A stretch of 64,000 bases of DNA, from the NCBI RefSeq assembly GCF_900324485.2, contig NC_046655.1:5138942-5202941 (forward strand). Direction: 5' to 3'. Shown here piece by piece: positions 51,191 through 63,600 of the stretch. The notes beneath the pieces were generated by a model. It had not been told where the DNA came from and searched no databases. It saw only the letters and a list, made by a program, of their open reading frames with translations. Numbering within the stretch: the first letter of the stretch is position 1; each line of letters opens with the position of its first letter. The position numbers were made by a program, and so were the translations under genes. This DNA is from Mastacembelus armatus (taxonomy: Eukaryota; Chordata; Actinopteri; Synbranchiformes; Mastacembelidae).

Positions 51191-54100
51191 ATGCCAGGGT
51201 ACGCTCTGCTAAGTGGCTCCTTTGTGACAGCAGACTATTTGGTGTTTGCTCTCATGCTGTTAGTGTCCGCTGCTGTCGGGGTCTACTATGCCTGGACAGA
51301 CAGGGACCAGAGGAGCTCTGGGAACTTTCTAATAGGGGGTCGCAGAATGACGGCCCTGCCTGTCTCCCTGTCCCTGACAGCCAGCTTCATGTCAGCCATC
51401 ACAGTGCTGTCCAACCCAGCCGAGGTAAGGTTATGGCAGAGTCCCAAGGGTGAAATGTGAAAACCATCTCCTAAAATGTCACTTTGTGTCCAGTTCAGCC
51501 TGCAGGATGTATGTTTTAAATGCAAAAAGAGCTTCGAGCTTTTATGGCTTTACAATGTTGGCTTGCTACTCTACTGTCCATATTGTAATTTGTATGCTAT
51601 TTTTATTTTGGTCAAATATTATGCTCTGACAGCTTTTCTAAAATCATAGAAAATATTACTAACTCTCACTATCCCTTAGGTGTATCGCTACGGTGCCAGT
51701 ATTGGATTTTATATTATCGCCTTTGCAATGGCAGTGCTAGTCACATCTGAGGTCTTTATGCCAGTCTTTTACAGGCTGACCATAACCAGTACATATGAGG
51801 TGAGTGTTCAGATTAGGATTTGTCATTTTACAGTCTTCTTATTGTTTTCTGTCATCTCAGTGTTTAATGGATTTCAGATGTTTTGCAGTGCTGTGGTTGT
51901 GCAATGTTTGACTGTATTCATAAAGCATGTTGTTTGTCTTTACATAGATAGATACTAGCTGTTAACATGAGCACTGAGCTGACACCTCTGTTGTTATTAA
52001 CTGAGAAGGCTAATCTAGATGTCTGAATGTGTAGCTAAGCATAACCAAAGTGCTAACTAAAGAGTAACCAAATGTTCGCCTGTGTCTACTCAACTAAAAT
52101 AATTTTCTCCTGACATCAGTGTAAATTGGCCCAGGATTGAATTAAAGGGTAAATCCCAAAATCATCAGCGGTGTTTCCAGTGTCCCCTGGCCAACAGAGA
52201 TGTGATATTACACCCCTCCTACCAAAAATTTGTGATTGCTCAATACATAGCACTTACAGATCCATCCATTCATTATCATTTTAGGTCTCAGTTGAATAAT
52301 ACTTGATCTCAAAGAGTCTTTTTGGTTGCAAAGAAAATCTGATTTCAGTAGCAAAGGTTTGTTGTATTTGACTGCAGAATTAAAAAACAAAAAAAACAAA
52401 ACATCTTTACTGAGTCAGGTAAAGGTGAGGTGTTTTGGGAAGTGTAGGTCAGAGCTGTTGCTCTACAGCAAACGTTTCTTCTTTAAACAGCATTTGTTGG
52501 TGTGGGTTGTAAGGGCCTGCAGGTCTGCAGCTTTCTGCACACAACACCAGGAGCTTAGTGCACAGCAGTGGGTATCGCTCTATTGTAACATCTGTTAATT
52601 TGTTATTGAAAGCGCTGTCCTAGTAGTGGTATGTTGGGTTGTCTGTAACACATTAAATATTTTCTGCAAAGAGTTAATGTGATTTTGAAATGACAAACAG
52701 TAGTTTTGGAGCAGACATGAGAAATGGTACAAGGGTAATATACAGTATTTATATTGTCTGTTATCTGTCTGGGTCATCCCTTCACCAAGTATCTGGAGCT
52801 GCGTTTCAACAGAGCAACGCGTCTGATGGGAACTCTGCTTTTCATTGTGCAGACAGTGAGTAAGAAGCCAGTCAACACATAATACCATGTTTTAAACCTC
52901 TGTTTTTCAAACCACAAATCTGACAAACTGTGGTCAGTTATTTTGATGTTATTTCTCTCTTTGTTCAAAGATCCTCTACACTGGAATCGTCATTTATGCC
53001 CCAGCCCTGGCTTTAAACCAAGGTATGTTGGTTTCAGTCCACGGACTCGGGTTACACAAGGGCACTTAAAGCTGCATGACATTCCTGTTGACTGACTGTG
53101 CTGTCCTCCCCTCTCTTCCCAGTGACTGGTATGGATCTGTGGGGTGCAGTCATTTCCACAGGTGTGGTCTGTACCTTTTACTGCACTATGGTACGTAAAC
53201 ATGCTTAAATGAGTTCTGCTGTGCACATAATCAGAACAGAATACATTTCTTACTTGTTTATGGCAAGTACTTACTTCACTGTTTTTGTCTTTGAACTCCT
53301 GGATTATTCCTGGGCTATGTTATCACAGGGTGGTCTGAAGGCAGTGGTGTGGACTGATGTCTTTCAGGTAGGCTTCTGGATAAAGAAACAACATAATGAG
53401 TGGTCAGTATGATGCCACAAATACTAATCTGTCAGAATTGTAAAGGATCTTACAGTGGAAACAAATGATGAAGTCATGTATCTCTGTGCATGCATCACAC
53501 CTTTTTGTGGTTACAGTACACCAGTGGTTTTGTGGTGTACCGATCACCACGACATATTACCCAAATTTTACTCAAAACAGCAACGTCTTGGTTCATGTTT
53601 TAGAATAATAAACAATACATGAAATTAATTGAGAAACCAATCCTGAAATTATTTACATCTCCCCTCCAGCTTGGTGTCATGCTTGGAGGCTTCCTGTCTG
53701 TCATCATCAGATCTGTGGTTTTACAAGGTGGAGTCTTCCCCATCATTTCAGACACACAGCAAGGAGGGAGACTCAATATTTGGGAGTGAGTATATATCGT
53801 GATACTGCATAAATCAACGTGACTAAATGCGAATGATTTGATTCTGTCATTCCTGCATTTGGCCACTGTGGGGCAACAGTCAAGCTGCATATGCATTGAA
53901 ACGTTCAGACTTGCACCTTGTCTCTCTCCACGGTGCTGAAACATCTCATCCCAAATTGTGTCCTAAATTTAAAGCAACAACTCTACACCGATCGCATCAT
54001 ATAAGGTCACATGACCGCCTCATATAAAGGTTCTTGAAATGCAACCAAGCAATGCAGCAGTTTATTATTGAATTAAAGGAAGGCAAAAGATTTATTATTT

Positions 54101-57100
54101 GATGAATGATAAGTTTTACTGCTGAACAAACAGTCCTCATTTTCTTTTCCACCAGTTTCGATATAAACCCCCTGAGGAGACACACTTTTTGGACCATAAC
54201 CATTGGGGGGACATTTATTTGGGTCAGCATCTATGGGATCAACCAGGCCCAGGTTCAGAGATATAACTCCTGCAAGAGCCTCATCCATGCTAAACTGTGA
54301 GTCCTTTTTACTGCCAGACCACATGACAGGTGTAACAAATCTTTGTGATCTCAAAGGGAAATGTCACAGTAGCCCTACTAGTTTCCTATTACAACATGTA
54401 TGATTTTTAGCTTTTCATTTTGTTTAATATTCTCCCATGTTTTAATGTTTGTTTGAATGTGTGTCTGTGGATCTTCCTTTTCCCAGATCACTGTACACCA
54501 ACCTGTTAGGCCTGTGGTCCATCTTGCTGTGCTCCGTGTTTGCAGGAATGTGCCTTTACTCAGTCTATAAGAAGTGTGACCCATGGACAGCTGGTCTAGT
54601 TTCTGCTCCTGATCAGGTATGATGGAGAGCAGCATAGCAGAGCAGTTGCTGCGATCAGTGCTTTAACAAAACGCCTGGACAGCCTAAAAAAAGAGTCATT
54701 AGGGAAAAAATCCAATAATTAAGATTTTTCTGGAAGTTTTCATCATATGAGCCAAATGTTAGTTTTGTGAGTGATCCAACATAAAGCTCAGATGCAAGTG
54801 GCCCCAAACAGAATTCACCTACTGCCTCTTTTTAAACAAACTAGTCAGATTTATACATTGTGTGACCCCAGTCCTCCTAACGATATCTGCAGTATACTGT
54901 CACACCCTCTCTGTAGTTGATGCCTTATCTGGTGATGGATATCTTGGGAGACTATCCTGGCCTTCCTGGACTGTTTGTTGCAGCAGCCTATAGTGGATCT
55001 CTAAGGTGATTACACAATATTGCATTTATCTAACTTATACTAAAGGCTTACCTTTAGGTATGAAGTATATTAATGTAAAGCTCCACTTTCACCATCATTA
55101 ACTATCCTTTCATTTAAAAGTATCCAATATTTAAAGTGAGGTAAGCTCAAACATTGGGCTCAACTTATGACAATGTATTATTTAAATTACATATATTATC
55201 AGTTATTGCAGAAACAAGAGACTAGCAAGATGAAAAGTGGAGGATGTAGCTTACTGTTACAGAAACAGGCCTACTCATAGTCGCTGTGAGGAAATCTAGG
55301 CAAGAACAGGAGGTATGGTCAGAGTCCAAAACAAAGTGGATTACCAACTGGAGAATGTGCTGTAAACCTGACTCCAGGTGCGTCAGAGGAGAAGACAAAG
55401 TCCAAGAAACATGCTGAGTCAGAAACATTTAGGTAAATCTATAAACACGCATCTATAGCATGCAAAAGCCAGAGGCCAGAAACAAGCAAAACAGCACAGT
55501 CTGAGGAGCTGATGGGGTTGAGTGGAAACAGGTGTGGAGGTAAGGAGGGTCAGGTCACTGAGGGCAAAGGGCAAGAGAAGGAGTGTGGGGACATCTGGTG
55601 GCTGGATGAGGGAATCTCCATTAACAATAAAAAGGAAAGAGTTCTGACACAGGAACTGTGACAGATATTTAACGCACAGTTGTAGTTTTGTGTACCCATG
55701 TGCAAAGTGTCTGGACAATGGTTCTTCTTTGAATAAATTGCTGGTTTGTGGTTTTGTTTTGTGTAGCACGGTGTCTTCCAGCATCAATGCGCTGGCAGCA
55801 GTGACAGTGGAGGACCTGATCAAACCGTGCACTAACATGTCTGAGAAACACCTTTCCTGGACCTCAAAAGGACTCAGTAAACAGATTGTCCAACCATACT
55901 TCAGCTGATTACATTGTCATGTGATCACTAGTACAATTAGATGGAAGATAAGATATAAGGATTCTCTGTGTGTTTGCAGGTCTACTGTATGGGGCTTTAT
56001 GCATTGGAATGGCTGCACTGGCTTCACTCATGGGAGGGATTTTGCAGGTAGAGTGGAGCTGTTAGCACATGAGCACCATAGAGCCTGGTTAAACAAAGAC
56101 AGAAATACTGAGGAATGTATATAATTGTTAATAATTATACTAGGTTTGTCAAGCTTTCACTGGAAGCAGAGGTTTATGATTTATTACAGGTATGAACCCT
56201 GGATGAGTGATATATACCTCTTTATACAGGCAGCTGTCAGTATATTTGGGGTCACTGGAGGACCTTTACTTGGTCTGTTTACACTGGGTATCCTCTGTCC
56301 ATTCGCCAACTCCAAAGTAAGTCTGGCCCTATTTAAACCGTCATCGATCCAGCACTGTAAAAGTATTTTCCTCTGATGCTCAATTTAGGGATATCATTTT
56401 CACATCTTACTGGCTATATCAGGATAAAGTTAAACGATGTATCCTATAACATTTTGAGTAATCTTAAAGTACCAGGTATTTTTCCAAATAACATGTAGCA
56501 TTTGCTTGTTTACCAGCACTTTTGAAACTGTTAAGAAAAGGACATTTGAAAAGAGAATAAAATGTCTTTGTAGGGAGCTGTGTCAGGTTTGTTGTCAGGG
56601 TTGGTCGTGTCACTGTGGGTGGGCATCACAGCCCAGATATACCCTCCCTCTCCTGAAATGAGCCGACCTCTGTCGTTGACCACAGAGGGCTGTAACCTCA
56701 CCACTGTAGACAGCCTCAACTGGACCTCCACTACTCTGCCACCACAACCAAGCAGCATCACCACAGTACACGGGTAAGTATCTGACTGACTGGTTTGATA
56801 CTATTATATATTCCCATGTGGACTAAGGAGAGGCAGCATGAGAACTTTTGTAAGTTAAGTGTTGCATTGAAATAAAGTAGTGACATTGGGGAGGAGAAAT
56901 AAAAAAAACTATTTTCTCCCACCAGTAGACCTCTGCTGGCAGAGAGCTGGTACTCTTTGTCGTACCTCTACTTCAGTCCTATTGGAACTGTAATATCTAT
57001 CAGTGTGGGACTGATGGTCAGCCTGTGCACAGGTACATATTATAAAGAAATATATCAGAGATTATTTTAATTTTCAGTGATTATAATGCTATATGATGCC

Positions 57101-57406
57101 CTTCTCAGGAGGCTGTAGGCTGGGGGTGGAATCGAGGCTTACTCTAATGAAAGAGGACACAACTGTTTATCACCTATTCAGGTTTTTTAAAGACAGAGTA
57201 AGTGCTCTGCCAGCAGTGACCTGGTGTTAAATGCTATAATAACACTAATAACAGCTACTGACATCTGCTTTATGCTCTTCCTTCTTCAGGTCATCAGAAC
57301 AGGAAAGCTTGACCTAACAAAGGACAGAGAGAATAACTTTGGCAACACAAATCCTGATTTCTATGATGTTGAGCTGGAATTTGCAAAAAGCAACATTCCT
57401 ACGTGA
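51191..57406 (+). CDS. slc5a8: sodium-coupled monocarboxylate transporter (SMCT1-like)
   Basis: Member of the SLC5 sodium/solute symporter family; SMCT1 moves lactate, butyrate, nicotinate and similar anions with Na+ at apical membranes. Seventeen exons: 51191-51424, 51680-51799, 52790-52855, 52971-53022, 53123-53190, 53329-53367, 53670-53785, 54156-54296, 54487-54616, 54917-55005, 55767-55876, 55980-56047, 56230-56316, 56574-56773, 56926-57032, 57109-57197, 57290-57406. They sum to 1833 nt, 610 residues, with all phases consistent. Blocks: [129 protein letters not shown]. About 13 membrane segments are expected. The C-tail ends AKSNIPT and lacks the TRL-type PDZ motif I recall for human SLC5A8, so a fish-specific slc5a8-like paralog is possible. 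Adjacency to utp20 supports slc5a8. A possible poly(A) signal ATTAAA lies at 57438-57443. Confidence 0.93.
55220..55660. repeat. unclassified dispersed-repeat-like insert in slc5a8 intron 10
   Basis: A block with G/A-rich composition unlike the surrounding AT-rich intron, including AGCTGATGGGGTTGAGTGGA, GGACATCTGGTGGCTGGATG and GTTCTGACACAGGAACTGTG. Such blocks recur in fish introns, but I cannot name the family. It could be part of an old LTR-type element or a DNA transposon. Borders are approximate. Confidence 0.3.
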
Positions 57407-57825
57407 AATGCAACTTGTATGTGTTGTATTATTCTTGATTAAACTGAAGGGTTTTTTCTATGGTCTGTAGCGTCAATGAATAGTCTGTCTTAAGTTAAGT
57501 GTACATGTTCTGACACACCCTTTGAAAATGAGCACTACATGAACTCTCCTGATAAAATATTAAACCTGGCATTTGTGCATACTGTTTGGAGAAAAAGTAC
57601 CTAATGTGTGTGAGCGTGTGTGTGTGCAGCATGTTCACTCGATGTACTGCTGTGAAAATTCTGAGAACACACACGTTGTGGAGAAAAAGCTTTTGTTTAT
57701 TTTCCTGAAGTCTAGTGTCAAGTTAGAAGGTGAGGCACCAGGACAGGGGCATCTGAGTGCTGAACAGCTCACTGAACAGTCTAAATCATTCTCTGGAGAG
57801 TTCTCTACTCTGACTTCAGTCAAGG

Positions 57826-58060
57826 ATGTCAACCAACTCTCAGGCGGACAGCTCCCTCGGGGCAGCAGACTATGCTGTATTAGCTCTCATGCTGGTCGTG
57901 TCCGTGGGCATTGGACTCTACTACACCTGGGTCAGTAGGGGGCCAAGGGAACTCCAAGGAATTCTTAACTAGTGGACGCACACTGACATCCCTGCCCGTC
58001 TCCATGTCCCTGACAGCCAGCTATATGTCATCCGTCACGCTGCTGTTCAAACCAGCTGAG
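57826..58060 (+). pseudogene. truncated duplicate of slc5a8-type first exon
   Basis: A second copy of the transporter first exon lies about 420 bp after the slc5a8 stop. It starts ATG 57826-57828 ([20 protein letters not shown]), runs through [15 protein letters not shown] and ends with [20 protein letters not shown] followed by a GTACAG donor at 58061, exactly where slc5a8 exon 1 ends. The first and last parts are in different frames. The first frame stops at a TAG at about 57970 (GILN then stop) and the second continues as [15 protein letters not shown]. No exon 2 or later homology was found in the 1.7 kb that follows. It is a host-gene relic, either a partial tandem duplication or the remains of a second transporter gene. 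Confidence 0.75.
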
Positions 58061-59805
58061 GTACAGTGGCTTACTGCACTTCCCTCGTTCATGATTGAAG
58101 TGTCACATTCTGAATTTCCCTTCAGGGATTAATAAAGTATATCTTAACTTACATTTACTGTACATATGTCCAAATCTAAAGGGTGCTAAAACAGCAAAGA
58201 GGTATATGTGTCATTAACATCAGAGACATTTAGAAGTCTGCAATATCTGAAGACTGTGAGACATCTGGAGAAAAGACAGTGTAGCTGTTTGAGCCAATGC
58301 AAGTTTCACTTTAGGCTCATGAGTTGTAACAAATCAACAACCAAAATCAATTATAAAAAAACAAAAAATGGATTTATATTTAAAGTACCAATCCAATTTA
58401 CAGCTGAGTGAAAAGGTTTGCATCTCCAAACTGTGAAATGAATGTTTGCACTGATATTTTTTATTATTTTACTATAACTTTCCTTTAATACTCTGCCTTT
58501 TTTTTTTTTACTTCTGATGATGGCTAGTACATTTGTACTACCTCACTATGTATTAAACATTATGTTAGTTTGCATCCCCCTGCTTTGAAAAGGCAAAAAT
58601 AGCACTAAATTTTCACCAACTTAATTATGACTATTTAGTTATGGCATTTGCATGTTTATTTTCACTCACTGTGTGCTTACTTTGTGTTTGGCCATTTCAT
58701 GGAAAACTTTGTGAACTTAAATGACACCTGCTCTCTAGGTGTACTGCTACTCTTCTTTTTCTGAAATAACTCTGGGTTAATCTTTTTATTATCTAATCTG
58801 TGTGTCTGCATGTGTGTACTTGATGTTCTACTTGTTCTTGGCTTGTCCACTTGTAAGAGTCTGGAATGCTGAAACAAGGACACAAATATACATATAGAAG
58901 GTTAACTGTGATTTCTAATGGGTACACAAAGAGCCTGAAATAATACAAATGCTATTGCCTGGTTACTAGGGAGTTACTTTGTAACAGATGACATCTGCAA
59001 TTGAAAGAGAAAGTTTACCAGGAAGAAAAAAAAGCTTAAGATGCAAAACAGCAGCATAATTTTACAGTGACATCGAAAGAGAATTGTAAAAATACTGTGT
59101 TCAGGGTTGAATATTATACTTGAAATATATTTTAATGTAATTGAGCACCTCGTCAAAAATGAAAAATAATCCAAGCAAAGGCAGTGTTATTATGATAATT
59201 TCAAATAACCTTTTCAGAAAACTTGAGATGATTTTCTTTCCTAGATTTTATAATAACACAGGACATCATTGTTTAAAAATATCTGTACATTGTTGCAACA
59301 TTTATTTGTAACAGCACATTAATACATATCCATGCACACCTGCTGTTTAAGAAAGTTGACCGGGATGCGTCTACAAATACGTACACTGAAAGCCCTGACA
59401 TTTAGGTCCGTCTGCTACCTGGGTGGTTTAATACAGATCGGGGGGTGTCTGCAGTTGGATTATTTATAACTTAATAGTCATGATCTGAACATCCATTTCA
59501 AATTTGATGGTGAATTAAATCACCTGATGAAACCTATAATATGGACACACATAAAGTTTTTGTAATTAAAAACACTTGGAATGATCATTGTCATGTCCTG
59601 GCACTTACAGAGGCATTGTGTTTCTTTTATATAAGGTTACCTGTTGTTTTTAAAGTGTTATGTGTACTGTAACTCATCAACAAAGGTGTGTAACAGTAAA
59701 CTATGACATAATGTGATCAAATAATCACACAGATTGCACCTTTATACACTTTCTGTACAAGTATATAATTTCAGCATCAGAAGAATATTGTGGTGTTGTG
59801 TATTA
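58061..59805. other. AT-rich spacer, no gene seen
   Basis: Sequence between the slc5a8-like relic and the etfrf1 stop. It holds a short fragment ending AATTTCCCTTCAGGGATTAA with TAAAGTATATC (about 58,113-58,142), which resembles the tail of common fish retroposons, and otherwise AT-rich unique DNA. The etfrf1 3'UTR probably occupies the last few hundred bases. Confidence 0.5.
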
Positions 59806-60148
59806 TTATTTATCTGGTTCATAATATCTCTTCTTCATGGCTCTGTATTTCCTGAGGAAGTAGAGAGCCTCTAGTTCCTTGATGACAAAATCGCCCCGAG
59901 CCACCAGCTTCTTGATCTTGTCGGGGTCAGTCACGTCCTTGTTCTTCATGAAGGCTGACTTGAGGCGCTGTCTGAAATAAGCTGATCCCTGGGGATACTC
60001 ACGGCCAAGGTACAGCAGCTTTAGCGGGATGAAAAACACACTAAAAGCCTTTGCGCAACACAAAACACAATAAACAGACACGGACTTATATACATTTACT
60101 TACATTTTTGTAAAGTCTGATGACCTCACCCCTTAACGGGTTGGCCAT
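59806..60148 (-). CDS. etfrf1: electron transfer flavoprotein regulatory factor 1 (LYR-motif protein 5)
   Basis: Small mitochondrial LYR-family protein; ETFRF1/LYRM5 binds the electron transfer flavoprotein and removes its FAD, lowering ETF activity. Two coding exons on the minus strand: 60104-60148 ([15 protein letters not shown], start ATG 60146-60148) and 59806-60018 ([20 protein letters not shown] to [11 protein letters not shown] 59806-59808). They total 258 nt, 85 residues, close to the human protein as I recall it. The LYR signature appears as RLYKN, followed by [25 protein letters not shown] is diagnostic. The start is fixed by the homology MANxLRGEV. A longer frame reading through the intron (to 60081) is not used. 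Divergent from dnai7 across about 500 bp, the same arrangement I recall from human 12p12. Confidence 0.96.
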
Positions 60149-60592
60149 GTCAGAAACGAGGTCCCCTTTCACGCTTCTGGAACAAAGGAAAGAGAAACTG
60201 TTCGTTGTTTGGAAACATTCTGTGATCAAATATATTAGTATTTAAAGAAAACATTTAATAAAACGTTAGCTAAAGGCGATCCGAAGTGGACACAGTTACG
60301 TTAACATTAAAGAAAACAAGTCAAACAGCACAATTAGCTGCTTAGTCAGTTTTAAATGAATAGTTAGCTTCCTCGCTAACTTTTACCATCCTACATTTAT
60401 CTCAAACGCGACCAACAGCCACATTAAACACTGTATTCATATTTACCTGTGTTATTTTGCTGGGTACATTTAGTCAGGCTAATGAAGTTATTTGTCCTTT
60501 TCAGCTCGTCCTTCCTTTGACTACAGTGGACCGCGCGGTTGTACGCACAATCGTATGTCGTTTTGTTATGTCGCAAATAAAAACAGATAACT

Positions 60593-60602
60593 ACGCATGC
60601 GT
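60593..60602. promoter_or_regulatory. NRF1-like palindrome in etfrf1/dnai7 promoter
   Basis: ACGCATGCGT is a perfect palindrome containing the CGCATGCG core of NRF1 sites, which are frequent in promoters of nuclear genes for mitochondrial proteins such as etfrf1. It differs from the GCGCATGCGC consensus at the outer positions. Confidence 0.45.
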
Positions 60603-60606
60603 GCTT

Positions 60607-60620
60607 GTTTCTATGGTGAC
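60607..60620 (+). promoter_or_regulatory. RFX X-box-like site before dnai7
   Basis: GTTTCTATGGTGAC matches the X-box GTTGCCATGGCAAC at 10 of 14 positions, including both outer pairs and the central ATGG. It lies 30 bp before the dnai7 ATG. RFX factors drive ciliary genes through X-boxes close to the start, so it fits an axonemal gene. Binding is inferred. Confidence 0.5.
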
Positions 60621-60649
60621 TCGGACGCTGGAGAGTTTTCCGTTTCAGC

Positions 60650-63600
60650 ATGGTGAGTTTTTAGCTTAGCAGTCTTAATTTCGATTAAAATGCCACAGTT
60701 TGGCCTTAAACATCACATTCAAAGGCTTTAAACGACAGAATGAATCATTTCACAACCAGCATTTCAATTAGGTCGCTACGCAGTTTAGTTATAGCGTGAG
60801 TTAACGCAAACAATGAGAACCTCTCATTTCTCTTCCTCTTCTCTTTCCTCTTTATACTACAGTTCAATTCGTGCTCTTGTGTCTTTAATTATGGTTTAAA
60901 CCATGTCATTTTTAACCTTCTCTCTATTTTCTCCTGTGAATGATAGCCGCCGAAGAAAACACAGGTATGAGCAAGCGAAGTCAGTACACTCTCTTTAGTT
61001 AGCTACATTTTGATCTTATAATCATAGTTATGCAGACAAAACAGTCAGCCATAGAGTGCATAGTACCCACCTAGCCATCCCTCAGCCCTTTTACCCTGTT
61101 GAAACTCATGTGTAACCTTTTTTCTCTCGTTTGAAGTCAACCAAAAAGGGAGCTAACGCTAAACTGTCCAAGGCTCAGAGGTTAAGGCAAGAGGAAGAAG
61201 AGAGACGGCTGAAAGAAGAAGGTAAAAAGTTGATCAGAGATCTGTCTCTATTAAAGTAAAATAAAGTCATCTGTTTGGCACTTCTGCTTAAGCTTCTATT
61301 CAGGAATAAGAGAGATTGCTGTTGTCTTACTGGAGGATATGTATATAGGTACTGCATGTATTATATGCTTTTGACTTATAGAGGAAGCACAGCTGCAAAC
61401 AGAAAAAGAAGAACAGGAAAGACTGAAAAGAGAGATAAAGGAGAAGGAGCTAGAAAGACTTGAATTAAAGGTAAGATGTCCCTATGAAATATCATACCAT
61501 ATTTGTCATGTCCCATAACTGTGATATGCATTAAGCTATGGGTTTTTTTTTAAAGATACATTCAGTCTCATACTAATCATGCTTACTGGAAACCAGGCCT
61601 GTAAAACCTATAATAGACAAACCCACAGTTAATGTGGGTTTGACTGTACTGACAGTGTTGGTGTGTGTCTGTTGCCAACAGGACAGAGAGCGCAGAGAGG
61701 ATGAGCTGAATGAACTCTGCCATCTACTGGAGGAGACTCATACTGCATTAGCCAAATGGAAAACTGATGCTGTGGAGAAAGCCAAGGTTTGTGGTCCTAT
61801 TACTTTGAGTTATTCAGTGAAAGTGAGACTTGTCAAAAAGCAAGCAGGATGCCTGACACGTGTTGTATAATCACATGAGATGAAATATCCTCATTAAGTG
61901 TTAATATATTCCCTGCAAAGCTTCCCTTACAGATTTCATCTAGCTGATAACATGCAGTACTGTACGTTCTTTGTGTTCAGTGGGAAAAGTACATGCTTTG
62001 TGATGGCACCCCAGACCCCACAGTACAGCAGGAGAGGAACACATATATAAGCTTATGGAGAGACGACCCAGAGGTCAACATTACACCTGTTCTCAAGCAA
62101 TGTAACCTCGCTGTGCAGGTCTGTATTTTACGTGTAGACATACATGTCTTTTAGTTAGTTGAACAGTTTTGATTATCAATAAATACATTAACTATCGGAT
62201 ATAAATATCAAATAGTTTCTTGTCATATCTTCCCAAAGTTTAGTTTAAGATGCAAACCTAATATAAATGTATGAATATGAGAAACAAAAATTTTTAGTGC
62301 CCAGAGCCACTGGTGGAAAAGGTACACATGAATATTTACCATTGTACCTCCTACTCAAAACAAGACAGCCTATTAAAACTGGGCTATCAGAACTGATCCT
62401 AATGAAAGAAATGTATTATCTTATGCATCCTAGTTTTATAAAATCTGAAAATAAATACATTTTGTTCCTTGTAGCTGGTTGAAGAGCTGGAAGGTCTGCT
62501 CATAGATGTTACAGATCCTCAAGAAAGCCAGAAGTACCAGGACACTCTCATAGATTTACAGGAATTAATTCATTCTAAGCACAACCTCACTACTGAAGAG
62601 ATCCTTAAGGTACAGAATTCATAATTGTGTTTGCACATTGAGAAGCACTTTGGGACTGTGAGAAAGGACAGAATGTGCAAACATTGGTGTGATGGCTCCT
62701 TTTTTATGGATTGTGTGTCTTCCTGGTCACAGGGAGCCAGTTCAAACATCGACACCGAGACGGGCAACATGCAGACTGTGGTCAAAGACGACAACATTAC
62801 ACTGTGTCTCTGGGCCAACCTCAAGAAAAATCCAAGGTTTGTGAAAGAAAGAGATGAAATAGGTTATATAGTGTCTCTTATTATAGCTGGAACATTTATA
62901 TTTACAACAAAATGCATCTATCTCAGTAGTCACTCTAATGGATGCATCCAGGTTTAAAGGTTTAACCTTCCATGAGACCAGCATGGGCTTTGAGATTCCC
63001 AAGCAGCTGGCTGTGAGTGACATCGCTGTAAGGATCCTCCACACACGCTATGACCACCTGTCTTTGCTGGCCAGGATGGCTCATCCAACAACACACACAC
63101 CCAGCCAGAGGTCTGGTAGTGCTCTTACTCCTGGTAATACTTTTACAGTAATAATAATGTTGGTACCGCTGAGCATGTTCTTTCTGTTTTGTTTTGTTTT
63201 TTTTGCCTTTTCTCTTTGTTTGGTGTCAGGTCTCTAGCAGGTAGTGATGGGATTCCAGCAGACACAGATTTACCTGAGCAGGGAGAGACAAAAGTAGACA
63301 TGGACGTGAAGGAAGACAATGAAGCACAGCAGCAAAGAGTGGATGAGGAGGTGCAGTCCATTCAAGGCTTAGAAGGGCGAAAGGTATGAAGAAAGAATGA
63401 GCTACTAATATGGGCTCCTAATTACTTCCCTTTTCATTCTTACTCTGTATGTTCCTCATAGAGTGCTGCAAGTCTGCAGTCAAGGAAAAGCAGCCCGCAG
63501 TCCACAGAAGGCCGAGCAAGCAAGATACAGACACAGATGGATGCACTAGGTGGTAGGACACTTCAACTGTAATCATAGTAAACTAAGTTTAAAAAGACAA

